Source: Cyprinodon diabolis
Taxonomy: Eukaryota; Chordata; Actinopteri; Cyprinodontiformes; Cyprinodontidae
Assembly: GCA_030533445.1 (NCBI GenBank)
Contig: CM060070.1
Location: 26,524,001-26,588,000 of the forward strand
Direction of reading: 5' to 3'
Length of the DNA: 64,000 bases
The notes under the pieces were generated by a model. That model was given only the letters and a program-made list of their open reading frames with translations, was not told the DNA's origin and searched no databases. Of this stretch, positions 35,301 to 47,100 are shown one piece after another. A program made the translations under genes and the position numbers. The first letter of the stretch is position 1. The number at the start of each line of letters is the position of its first letter.

Positions 35301-37557
35301 TCCTGTATATCTATGTATCAGTTCCAGATATGCCATCACCCTTCTCTGTCATCTTTGCCTTATCTCCTTATTCCACCTTTCTCCTAGATCCTAGCACCCA
35401 AAACACACCAATCACTCAGGATCTTCATCTTTTCTCTGCTTTTATACTGCATTTGTTTAATATCTTTTTTTGCCTTTGTATATTGAGCTTAGGCTTGAAC
35501 TGTTATAACTCGATGATTAAAAGGAAAAGACAAAAGAAAATAGGAGAAAGACAGAACAAAATATGATTTAAAAAATGAAAGAATATATCTAAATAAGAAT
35601 ATTGATGAGGAATCAAATAGGGGCAGACTGAAGCCAATGAAGTTTGTTAAAAAAGACACATTTCTGTGGTGTGCAGCATTTCTATCCTGAGCGATAATAA
35701 CTACAGGTCCAGGACAGTTTGCTTTACTCAGATCTAATACATTGCACTCAATACTATATCAGAAGATTAATCTGACTACAAGCATATGGATTCATATTTG
35801 AGATTAAAATTAGTTTACACAATTACACAGTAGTTTTCAGACAGTTAGTATAAGTGACTCAATTTTCCTAAAAAGAAACAGATTTAAACTTCTCTTCGTC
35901 CTATAAATATCTGTTAGGCAAGTCAAGTTTATTAAGCACATTTCACTGGCAGGGCAATTTAAAGTGCTCTAAAAGAGAAAAAGAAAAGTATATTGCACTG
36001 GCATAGAGGCAACACAAATTAAAAGTTAATAATCAAAGTAAGACAGTTAATAATAGAAAGATAAAATGGTTAATTAAAAATAGAAAGGTATGTTAAAAAT
36101 AGAAAGGAATGTTTACTTAAACTTAAGAAACGATGTTTATGTAACAGTCAATGGCCACTACAAACAAATATGTTCTTAATCTAAAGCAGCCGAGGGTTTT
36201 CTTTTGCAGTTTTCTTGAAGTTTAGTTGAGCGTAGAACTACAAACTGCCTAACCATATTTGGTACTGGTTCAAGGTATGTAGAGTAGACTTAAGCCAGAA
36301 CACCTTAGAGGTTTGGGCGGTTGATACACTGAGAGCAAGAATGTAATATTTTGGTGCTAAACTATACAAAGATGTATAGAGTTAAAGAAGAACTTTAAAG
36401 GGGTCATATAATGATTATATAGGGTATTTGGTGCTGGTTCTTAAGGTCTCTGAATAGGGTGTGTAACATTGGTCCTGGCTCATTTTCAATAGAGAATCTG
36501 CCTGCTTTGCAATTATTGTAGAAGTAAACCCAACTGTGGGCTAAATAGCTAAACTGGTGTCTTACATCTACCTCTATTCTTGTTCTTGGGCCGTGAACCA
36601 TTGGGCTGGTCTCTATGTAAATTTTGGGGCGTGACAAAAGTACAGGCCAGAACCAAATAAGGCAACATCCCCGAGTTGACATCAATTCTGGGCTTCGTGT
36701 GGATTAGCTCGTTTATGATGGAAGTTTAGAATTTTAAATAGGGAGCAATAGGAGGGGCTTTAAGATGGACCACTGGGAAAAGCCAAAAATGTGGTCTCTA
36801 ATATAAAGTTAACCACTCGCTCAAAAAGGCCCTTTCCTTTGAGTAAGATTTAAATCAGTCCGGTGCTGTACCAGAAAGGCTGACCTGGTGGCACCATCCT
36901 TAAATATGTGTTTTCTTTTGACTACCTGAGTCATTTGAAATTATGCTTTTAAAAATAACATAAATCTGTTTAGTTAGGATGCTTTACAAATGTTTAGACC
37001 CTTAGTGATGATCACAGTCCTTATAGTTGGTGTTAGGAGGCGTTCATAAGTATTTATTTCACGTCAAATTTGCCATCCAGTGCAGATCATTGGCGCCACC
37101 CACATCTAGTGAAAACTAGTGTAATTGGATGAGACATGGTTAGCTAACGGAAATCATCAGAAGCAAGCAGGTGTTCTTCAAACTGTAAACACAAATTGTC
37201 TAAGCCATGCTGCAATGTCAGATTCAGAATAAGGTGCTGAAATATCTGAAAGTTTGGATGAAGGCGAGAGCGTAGCGGGAGATGGAGACGGAGACCAACA
37301 AGACCTCCCTCATTCTTGGCCCTATCTCTAAGAATTTTTCGAAATATTTGAAAAATTTAGCTTTCAATTCATATAGTGGCATCTGGCTGTTTTTTTTAAA
37401 GGTTACTTTATACTTTACTACTCCACCTCCTCCCTGTGGGTGGCCTTTACATGTACATCAGTATGGGTGTCCTCCTTTCCCCATTTTTCACTCATTACAA
37501 AAAAAAACTTTAAGCATATATATTCAGCATTTGTTGCTTCCTTTGTCTCTGTTGCAG
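32398..37557 (+). other. AGBL4 intron 5' of the exon, with minor repeat traces
   Basis: Intronic on the basis of the exon at 37558. At 35930-35985 'gcaagtcaagtttattaagcacatttc' is a fish repeat start, and the repeat may run to about 36380. At 36395-36780 'aaaggggtcatataatg' opens another block of repeat-like text. The last 25 bases before the exon are pyrimidine-rich. No other exon was recognised. Confidence 0.5.
37556..37557 (+). promoter_or_regulatory. splice acceptor AG
   Basis: A pyrimidine-rich tract (ttgcttcctttgtctctgttg) ends in CAG at 37555-37557. A second AG four bases on (GGCAG, ending 37561) would shorten the exon. The first is preferred because it leaves one base to complete a split codon before QRLPPKNV. 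Confidence 0.8.
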
Positions 37558-37774
37558 GCAGAGGCTTCCACCGAAAAACGTCTACTACTACCGCTGCCCT
37601 GACCACAGACGCAACTATGTGATGTCATTTGCTTTTTGCTTCGACCGAGAAGATGATGTGTACCAGTTTGCATACTGCTACCCCTACACCTACACCAGAC
37701 TGCAACATTACCTTTCTAGCTTGGAGCGCAGAAACCTTCCCTACCTGCAGAGGGAGCAGCTTGGACTTAGTGTG
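37558..37774 (+). CDS. agbl4: internal exon of cytosolic carboxypeptidase 6
   Basis: A 217-bp exon: one base finishing a split codon, then 72 codons ending in phase 0 before GTAAGT. The peptide runs from QRLPPKNVYYYRCPDHRRNY through SFAFCFDREDDVYQFAYCYP and TYTRLQHYLSSLERRNLPYL to REQLGLSV. This is a close match to vertebrate AGBL4 (CCP6). The YCYPYTYTR stretch is characteristic of the cytosolic carboxypeptidase family, and the PDHR and FCFDRE stretches are specific to CCP6 rather than AGBL2/3 or AGTPBP1. The protein removes glutamates from polyglutamylated tubulin and other targets in the cytosol and cilia. This exon covers the end of the N-terminal beta-sandwich domain just before the M14 peptidase domain; the zinc-binding HxxE motif is in a later exon not seen here. 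Flanking exons lie outside the window or were missed. Confidence 0.92.
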
Positions 37775-37780
37775 GTAAGT
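37775..37780 (+). promoter_or_regulatory. splice donor GTAAGT
   Basis: Consensus donor directly after the codon for Val (GTG|GTAAGT). Confidence 0.9.
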
Positions 37781-39581
37781 TCCAAAATAAAAAGACACAC
37801 ACATACACAAGCAGGCGGACATATAAACATATTAGGTGTGGTGGAAATGTTAAGGGTTGAGGCAAGGAGCTATAATGACTAGGGTTAGGATGGGCTTCGT
37901 AGGAGTTATTCATATGGTGTGTGCCTTTACAGATTAAGGAGAGCAAATTTGGTAACTTTACTGTGCCTGCTAGCAATGTTTATATTAGGATGTTACACTG
38001 GTAGATTACAAACTACAAGCTTCTGAATACCTATGTTCAGCAGTGCTTTCACATCTGCAATGGAAGCAAGTGTATCGTACATGCTGCCTGCAGTCCCGTC
38101 TGTTCTTATCAAATAATTGACAGAGAAAAACTCATTAGAAATGTTTGAGAGATTAGGACTTTTCTTCAGTACTCCAACATTTCACAGGGAAAGTTATCTT
38201 CCAGAGAAATACCATGTAGTACAGGTACTTGAATGGAGCATTTGACCATAAATTACAGAAAATATTTAAAAATTTAGAAACAATATTAAACAGGTGATAG
38301 TACTTTTTATATCTTTATATATTGAATATGTAATGCCATGTATTAGTATGAAAGGGTAGAAAATTAACAATTATACATTTTCTTTCTTACTGTGAGGTAA
38401 GTGAAGCATTTAAAATTTGAGCCCAAGTTTTTAAATTTGGTTTGGCAGGTGGCACCAGGGGCTGTAAAATCAAATGCATTTTGTAATTCATCCAGAAATG
38501 ACTGAAGAGTTTATCAGTTGGATATGTACAACATTTCCATTCCCCCAAAGGAAAAACAAGATTTTTTTCCTGATAAATATTGACTTGTTATAGATTCAAA
38601 AACATTAACACATTCAAATGTTTCAATAACACTTTAAATGTTTTCTGGCCAAGTCAAAATATGTTATATATTTTGGTTAGTTTTATAGTGATATAAACTT
38701 AAATTCCATGAACACAGTTTAAGGAAGACCCAAATCAAGTGTGTATGCACTTGGATTTTTCCATTTTGTATTTTTTTATTCAAAGAACAACTGCAAAGTT
38801 TAATGTATTTTACTATCATATATTTAAGACCACCACAGAATATGGGAAGTAAGTAGTGAAGGAGTAAGGAGTCAATGTTCATAAAAAAAAAAACTAAAAA
38901 AAATAAATAAAAGTTTCAGCAAACATATTTTTCAGATATATGCTTTCCAAAGTGGGGTGCGCAATCACGTTCATCCACCCTTATTACATGCCTATTAGAA
39001 TCACCTTTAACTGCAAATAAAGCTGAAAGTCTTTTTGTTTATGTCTCTAACACCATTAGAGTTATTGAACAGAAGTTTTCACAAATTTTCTATGTAGTGG
39101 TTCAAATCTAATCTCGTTTCTGCTCCTTTATCGTGTTGAAGGGGCAGCAGTTACACCAGAGATGACTTTGCTCTACCCAGAAAGACCCTTGAAACATTTA
39201 AGGTTTACTTCATATTTTTTAACAAAATTTAGGTCTGGATCTAAACTGGGTTTATGTTTACAGTTGTCATGCTTGAACGTGAACCAGGTGTGAACCCCCC
39301 TAAGTTCACAAAAGATTTTAGCTTAGCAGCGTTTTCTTCCAGGATTGTTCTTTATTTATTGTCTTATTTGTTCCCATCAACCATGACCATAAAAAAGCAT
39401 CCCTACAGCCAAATTAGGACCACCTTAACACTCTTTCGAGTGCATGTCCACCTTGTAGTGACACCCGTAAGGCTGGAGGCTGTCAGGAGTTCTTTTTCTA
39501 CCCTGGATAGGGTTCTTACTGTTGACCTCATAAAAGTCGAAAGGATAGGAGCTAGGAAAAGGAGTACGGATCTACAATTTG
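37781..39581 (+). other. AGBL4 intron, no further exon seen
   Basis: AT-rich. 38925-38975 ('gctttccaaagtggggtgcgc') faintly resembles a hAT end, but no partner was found. Confidence 0.4.
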
Positions 39582-39990
39582 TGTCATGATCGCTGCCTTG
39601 ATAGCATACCTAATTGCTCATTTCACTCACCTGCCTAACACTGCCCAGTTGTTAATTATCACTCATCTTATCCACCTGCTCCTGCTGCGTTATATAGAGC
39701 TATCGGGGCCAGATCATTGACTATGTGTTTTCAGTTTTAGTTGGAGATCATGGCTGATTTCCAGAGTTCGTTTTCTCTTTCTCGAAGGCCTGTGGTTATA
39801 GAGGGTTTCTTTTAGTCATGTCTTAGTGTTTCCTGATCATGTCCTGACTCTTGTCCACTGAACTTGCCCTGTTTTCCAGATAGCATGTCGTGTTTCTGCT
39901 CTCAACTACTAAGCCTGCCTGTTACCGTCTGAACATTTCTGCCTGAATTGCTGCCTGAATTACTTATTTTGTTGTCGCATTGGCACACAT
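39582..39990 (+). repeat. LTR-like block (Ty3/gypsy type)
   Basis: Opens TGTCATGATCGCTGCC. It is followed by a C/T-rich stretch with 'cactcacctgcctaac', 'cctgctcctgctgcgttata' and repeated 'catgtcttagtgtttcctgatcatgtcctg', all typical of fish gypsy LTR text. The right end was not located; a possible 5-bp duplication (ATTTG at 39577) has no convincing partner. Probably a truncated solo LTR. Confidence 0.5.
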
Positions 39991-42900
39991 GGAGTGTCAT
40001 AAATTTTATAATGAGTCTTTTGGATTGTGGCTACAAAAATATTACTGTTTTATTTAATTAAAGTGTTTGACAAAGGAGGGGCTATTTGTAATTTCACTTC
40101 AACATCTCAGCAGTCTTATAAATGTAGTGAAAAACTGCTAATCTGCTGTGCTTTATAAATAAAATTAACCCAAGGTATGACAGCAAACAAATGAAGGCTC
40201 CATGCATTTCACTAGTGCTGATAACAAATCTTCTCTTGTTTAATCTGTGCTACTGTTATTTGTGCAGCAGTGAAGAACTAAGATATACAATTCAGGCTGT
40301 GCAGCACACTCTTTTCGCTTTATTTCTAAGCTGCATCATTTCTCTTTGCAAGACAAAAAGAATGGGGATAGGACAGACTTGGTTGGTTGGCTCACAGAGT
40401 CAGTATTAGTATTCATAGTCATAGAGAGGTTTTATGACCGTATTTTTCTTTTTATGTTCTCTGGGCCTTGGTCGCAGACAGCTTAGCTCCACCCTCTCAT
40501 ATCTCTTTCCCTGACTGCTCCCCCTGTCTCTCACTGTTACCATTTCTTCTCTCTCCTTCACATATACATATGCAACGCCACACACACACACACACACAAA
40601 CACCCACGCACCTATGTTATGTCCTGCTATGCTTACGGGGACCTTGCCTCAACCTCCGTTCATTGTAAATTCCTTTGTCTGGCCTACCCAAGCCTTTACC
40701 CTAACCCCAACCATTACCAACAAGCAGCTAGCCCTAAACCTAATCTTAGCTCAATTCAACGCTTAGTCCTAAACCTAAGCCCAAGATGAGAGCTTTTCCT
40801 CATTACGGACTAATTTATCTGCAAGTTTCAACAATGTAGCATATTCCTGCAAAAGGGGCCTTGCTCTGCCCCTTTAAGTGAAAAATAAGTAAATAAAAGC
40901 ACATGACCACATATACAAACATTTTCTTCTTGATATATGTAGTGCAGACCATCTGTTGACTTCCATTTACTTTCCATTGATATTCAGACATTTTCAACCA
41001 TTTCTATGCTCTACCCTTATAATAATCTCAAACCTATACCATCATCACTGCATTCTTAACTCTAACCTAAGCTAAATTCCTAAGCCTAATTGTCAGCAAA
41101 GTAGAAAGTGAAGACCAGTTTGGTAAACGCTTAGAAAAGCCTCATTTTGGTACAAACCGTTCTCAAATTGATTGTGAAAATTGAAAAATGGTCCTCCCTC
41201 TGAGGCCAAGAAAGGAGCACACACAGATTCACACACAGGTCAGAAGAAAAGAGATGAGAATGGATAAAGGAAGCCTTTTGACTGCATCAAAGTTAAAAGA
41301 CAGATCGCTTTAATTTCTGAGGTAGAGTCTTTGGACCAACCAGAAACCAGAATGTGGCTGGGACACCGGAAAGTAAAAGTGCACTGTCGTAAATATGCAC
41401 AGCTGTTCTCCTGGTTTCTCCGTCAAGCCAGGCGCGGTTGTTTTGAGCTTAGCAGAGAGGCGAACGCAACGAATGACTAACACAGTGAAAGTATGAACAT
41501 AAACACAGAGAGAGAGAAACCATTCCAAGGGCTCCTGCAATTGCAAGTGCGGTAATTCCCCCACAGACCACCAGGGCGGCCGAGAATACCTTTGTTCAAC
41601 CTGAAATGACTCATTTAATCATCCAAAATGTTATGGAACACATTAATTAACTGAAAAATGTTGCATAGTGTCCCTTTAACCGTATTATGGATACAGTTAC
41701 CTTAAAAGGATGGAAATAAGATCCAGGCATGCTTCTGTCATGCTTTGTAAGGTATTTTCCATGATGTATCCCTATATTTCCCAGACAAATTTGTCTGCAT
41801 ACTTAAGCTGAGATATGTAAAGAAGTTCTGTATTTTGTAATTAAATTATTTATTTTTTTATTTAATTATATTTGGAAAACTATTTTCAAGATTAGCATGT
41901 TCTATTTTACAATACAAATAAATGTTAATAGACACAATCAATTAAATATACATAGAAATGATAATAATAATAAAAAAATAAACATCTGTTCATGCATCCC
42001 CATTTTATTATGAGAGAAACATTTGACCTTTTCATATCTGACTCTGTTTTTTCTCATTTTGTATTTGGAAATGTATATGATTTATTTCCTCTTCCCTTAA
42101 TAACAGACTAAATCTCTATTGCTGATGGGCTCTCCCTTGTGCTGCATTGTCAGTGAGAATTACAGCACTAACTAGAAAGACCTCTATTTATAATAGAGAG
42201 AAGACACATGGATGGCAGAGTCTGTGTGAATCTGGGGTAAGCCAGTTCTTTTTAGATTTAAAGCTAAATGTTTAGTAGCATGCAATTTAATGCTGCTGTC
42301 CTGACAGCTAAATGCTGTGCCTGCCATGCTGTTCACAAAAACAGGTATGGCAAATAAAGAATAAAATACAATGAAATATTTGGAATAAAACAAAAATATA
42401 TTTTATTGTCTCACATTGGGGAAATGCTTTCATTAAAGCAACTAGACAACAAAAGCATATAGGTACACAAGAGTGTAGATTTAGAAAAAAACAAATCAAA
42501 AATGTTAAAATTAAATGGTATAGCAAAGAAAAACAAAAATCTGAAAAGGTAGAAACATTATGCAGTGGAATAAAAAAAAGTTGAATAATCAGATTTAATA
42601 AAATAGAACAACAGTTTCCTATTTACATATGAAATAATTAAGAACTGCAAATAAGTGCTTGGATGTGGAAAGCAATCATTGAGCGGGTAAAACCTGCAAA
42701 ATACCTGATAAGACTATATAAGCAAAATAATTGCTGTTCATAAACTTTGAAAAGAAATATATGTTTGCAAGTGACAGCGTGGTGGTAAAAAGTTATCTGG
42801 CCTTTTGGGAGCATATCATAAGGTCTGAAATCAGCTTAGGGAAAGGATCTGCAATAGTGCACCTTTTGCTACTAGGGTTCAGTGATCTGTCACTGAAGGA

Positions 42901-43929
42901 TCTGGAAAAACTTTGTCTATGGGGTTGAGTTCAAGATCTAACTGTGGATAGTAAGGATGCATTACAACAAATTACCGGAGTAACTTCAATTGTACAGGTT
43001 CACACTTTGCTGAATAAAAGGTCCTGTTCTGGTATATAGTGTTTTTAGATTCCTCCACTATTGTATAAGGGGTGGAAGCGGATTGTTCAAACAGAAGCGG
43101 CAATGTTGATGAAAATGATGTACCAAAATTTCTCCCACACTAAATATACTTTCCAGATGTTTTAAAGCAAGAACGTAGCTGTGCTTGCTCAATATATCAA
43201 CCTATCTTGTAATTGCCAAATAGTTGTGATGTTTTCTTAGACAACAGTTTCATCTGTGCTAACTTCCAGCTCACCATCTGTCAGAGGACTCGGTTGTCCA
43301 GTTTTGCTATTCCTGAGAGAAGCGCCTGATTCAGGGCTAATTGCCTATGAGTGAAAGTTCAATAAGATCTAATTCATTCAGAGGATATCAAATCATTCAT
43401 TTTCATTTCACAGTACTTTTTTCTTTGTTTGTCGTGAGAACAATTATTTTTTCTTAGATGTAAGTTAAACTGCATAGTAGAGAAGTATGTGTACTTTTCA
43501 TATTGAACAGGAGAATAGGAGAGTACTCAAGATATATAAAGTTATTAAAATTAAAAGCTTTTGTTAAGGTACAGCTTGATTCCATGCAGAATTTAAGAAA
43601 CATTTGAAGGGGGAAGTACTGTGAAGGGTATCAACATCTAAATGCTTATGTCTTCTTCAATTCCTTTTTGATTTTTATAAGTTTGACAGTTAAACTCTAT
43701 TCAAAATATCTCACTAACTCAATACAGCCTCAAATAGACTTGCTCATGTTTTCTTTTGTTGTTTTTTTTTTTTTTTGTCATGGCCTGTCACATTTATTTA
43801 AAAGGTAAACTTTAAAGGTTTCCAAACCTTTCCAAACCAGTTTTTCTATGACAAAGGTTTGGCTGCAGCTTTAGTAGAGGTAATGAGCTATGTTACTTTG
43901 GTGAGCTTGAGGTTGCTGGTCTTCCACAT
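39991..43929 (+). other. AGBL4 intron with minor repeats
   Basis: Contains a CA microsatellite (40579-40598). 41280-41670 ends 'ttgcatagtgtccctttaa', familiar from fish repeats. 42395-42445 ('attttattgtctcacattggggaaat') is a LINE/SINE-tail-like scrap. No exon was recognised. Confidence 0.4.
40579..40598 (+). repeat. (CA)n microsatellite
   Basis: An uninterrupted CA dinucleotide run of about 20 bp, within a longer C/A-rich stretch to about 40612. Confidence 0.95.
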
Positions 43930-44150
43930 TAAAATAACTTAGTTAGGGTGGTCAGACATCTTATTAGAACGATTACTGGCCATCCCCATTTAAAATCTTT
44001 TCAGGGTCAGATTAAACAGAAAGACTATGTATCTGCCCTGGTATCTGTTATGGGAAGGGCATGGGATCCTACAGAGTAAGCAGGCAAGTTTTCCTTGGAG
44101 AAGGAATGATTCGTTTCCCCCTGGACCCCAAATAAGCAAAGGATGGATGG
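43930..44150 (+). mobile_element. LINE 3' end fragment
   Basis: 'ggtcagacatcttattagaacgattactggccatccc', later 'ctggaccccaaataagcaaa' and a terminal ATGGATGGATG match in order the 3' end of a common fish non-LTR retrotransposon. It is heavily decayed and carries no RT. Confidence 0.6.
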
Positions 44151-47100
44151 ATGTTTTTTGGTGTTTTTGCATTATTCATGTTAGGTCTTTTTCACTGTGG
44201 TATATTTATTTATGTATTTGTAATATAGACCTTACATTTTTTCTTAAACATAAAAAGTGAATATTTTTTTTGAGCTGTGTTGCAGTTTCTAAGTAAACCC
44301 AATCCCAACACAGACAACTTTAAAAGACATACTCCCTGAGACACTCGGATACACATCACACACAGATTTAAAGAAAAATGCCAGAAAAATCCAACTTATT
44401 TCCCAAAGGAAAGGTTCTTGATTCTTCCTGTGCTTGCTGTGCTGGATTCATGGACTTATGTCTGCTTCTGGTCCCCATCTGCCTGTACATTTCCTTTAGA
44501 GGACCACCCTGACAGTATCTGATAAAAATGCTTCATCTCTTCCTCCTGAGGCTTCTATGTCCACAGAGGTTCAGAGAAAGAGACAATAGCCTTTCAATCT
44601 GCTGCAATACTAACAAGCATATTTGAAATGACCCCCACTGACTTTATCTTCACACTATTTCCTCACTTCTTTATGCTCCTCAAGCTTCTCCTAGCAATCG
44701 AGAATTGAAAGAACCTTATTTGCCAAGCTTGTCTGTTGACAAAGCGTTTTTCTTTCCCTCTCACCAGCAGTCAGGGTGTGCCCTGGAGTTGCGAGGCAGC
44801 AGTTTGAGGTTTTTCTTGTGCTGGCCCCAGCGGGGAGGGAAGGGCTATGACACTATTAGTCACCTCTGACACAGCACAGCCTCTGCCTGTAAACCAGATG
44901 AAAAGACAGTGTAAATGAGATCGCTGCCTCATGGTAGAGGAAAGAACGTGAGATGAAGACTCCACCAACACTATATATACTAGGAAACAATTTTATTACC
45001 AGATCAGAGTGTTAAGCCCTGTGGCTCTTCGGTAGTGTTAGAGAGAGAACATGCCACCCGTAAGTGTCCATGCAACGTGCACATCCATCAAATAGAACAC
45101 TGGTTTGCAAAGTCACACTAAGTAAAAGCTATTGATCTGTGCATCATTGAGCTGAAGCGTTGCTTGCACTCAGCTCTGTTTTTATGTTTAAATCCTACAA
45201 ATCAGATCAAGAATGTGATGGATCACTTGTTCCCTGCTAAAGAAAAGCATCATGCACTGTCAGCTGCAGTGATTTAACTTTGCTTACAATGTTGTGATTG
45301 AATTTGAGACTTAATCCTGTATACGGTGAGTGTTCATTTACCATGTCTAGGTTGTCTGCTCAGTAAGAGTGGTCTTCAGAAACCTTTTTTTGGGCTGCAT
45401 CTTGAGCAATAGGAGTGGAGTGCATGTGGTGCCTATATCTGTTTGCCTGCCACGCTCTTTCCTTATCTCTGTGTTGTACACTGTGTGCTAAGATCCAATC
45501 AATAGCGACTCCAGCCATGGAGAGAGAGAAGAGAGTCAGCAGCTACACTGGAGGAGCCTGGGTGGGAGAATAGAAAACAACATGCTTCAAGCTGGGGTCC
45601 ATGGACTCCCTTTGTTTTAACGGGAGACCTTTTTCCCCTGTACTTTTCTTAATCAAATGTGGTATTGGCTTTTGCACATGTCATGCACATCATAATCTTC
45701 AACACTCTTAAACCAGCATCTGTTGTAGATATTGCCACTTTTAATTACATTTACTTAGTATTTTTCAAGGAGATCAGAAAGGAACCTGGCCCAGAGCACT
45801 ATAAATGCAAAGGCAACTGTTGCTGGAGCATTACATTGACTTGTAAGGTTGCAAAACCATGTTAGTTTGAAAGCTGTTAACCCTTCATTGGAAACAAGAA
45901 GTATATTTATAATACCAGGCATTTTGACAAAACTAAGACAGAAAACCAGCCTTAGCTTGGCCAAAACAACCTTTGTTCCACTACACTTAAAAATATAAAA
46001 TTGATTTCTCAATCATTAGATTAATGCTTTTTGTAGGGGTATTGGGGCCATACCTTTATATCAACTGTACATTAATTCATTTTAAGATAAGAATCTAATA
46101 TTTGAAAATTTCCCAGCTTTACTTCTGATGGAGAAAGTTCAGAAATTACAACCCCTTGGCAACCGTACTGACACAGTTTGAAAACTGCAGCAGCAGGAAA
46201 TTGAAAATAATCTTCAGGTAATCGCAACAAGGTTTAAATTGCTTTGAAAGAATCCTTAAACTTTCAAATCCTTTCTGGGTTAAAGAAAAACTTGTAAGAC
46301 TTACTTTTGATTCTTCATTTTACATGTCTGAAATATTTATACAAATTTATAATTGGAAACTCCATGGGAGATCTAATAAAAAAACTATTAGGTTGGTTTC
46401 TAACTTCTCGTTTTTATTTCATTTTTGTTGCTCTTTTGTGTTTTCTTTGTGGTGAAAATGTTAACTGATCCTGGCAATTTCACTCATGGGATATATATTT
46501 TGTACTCATTTTTCTTTGCCTGCCTAAGGAACATTAGCATTTTCCATGCAAAAGACTGGTTGGCATCTGGAAGAAAAGAGTCCCTTCATCATCTGGTTAT
46601 ATGTTAATCTTTGCCTACAGCAGCTGAGCATCAGAAATGTGAGGAAAATGCTTTGTAGATGGAAAGGTCATCTCTGTATTGGTGCACGTTTCTTGGCAAC
46701 TATGTTGGTGTTTTCTTTTTTATGTAATTAGTGAATTACCCCTAATATATTGGATGCAACCATAGGAATATTTTTAGGTTATCACAAGAATCTCCAAGAA
46801 AAGGTTGAAGCTGCAGTAGGCTGCCTTATGCCCTCAGACAGCTGAGTAAGATGGGGATCCAGGGGGAACTGAAGATAAGCAGGTTTATGATCTATGTCCT
46901 TATGTTATAGTGCTGTATGGCATCTTATCTGCAGCTAATGGTTCCCCCAGGATACTTGCTGCTTTGTTACGCATTTCCAGCCTTGCATTTCTGTCTTCTC
47001 TCTGGTGATGAAGAACTCAGTAATGAAGGAGAAGACGTCAAAGCTGGAAGGAGGTGTGGGGTGTGTGTATGTGTGTTTTTGGGTAGGTGGTGGTGGGGTT

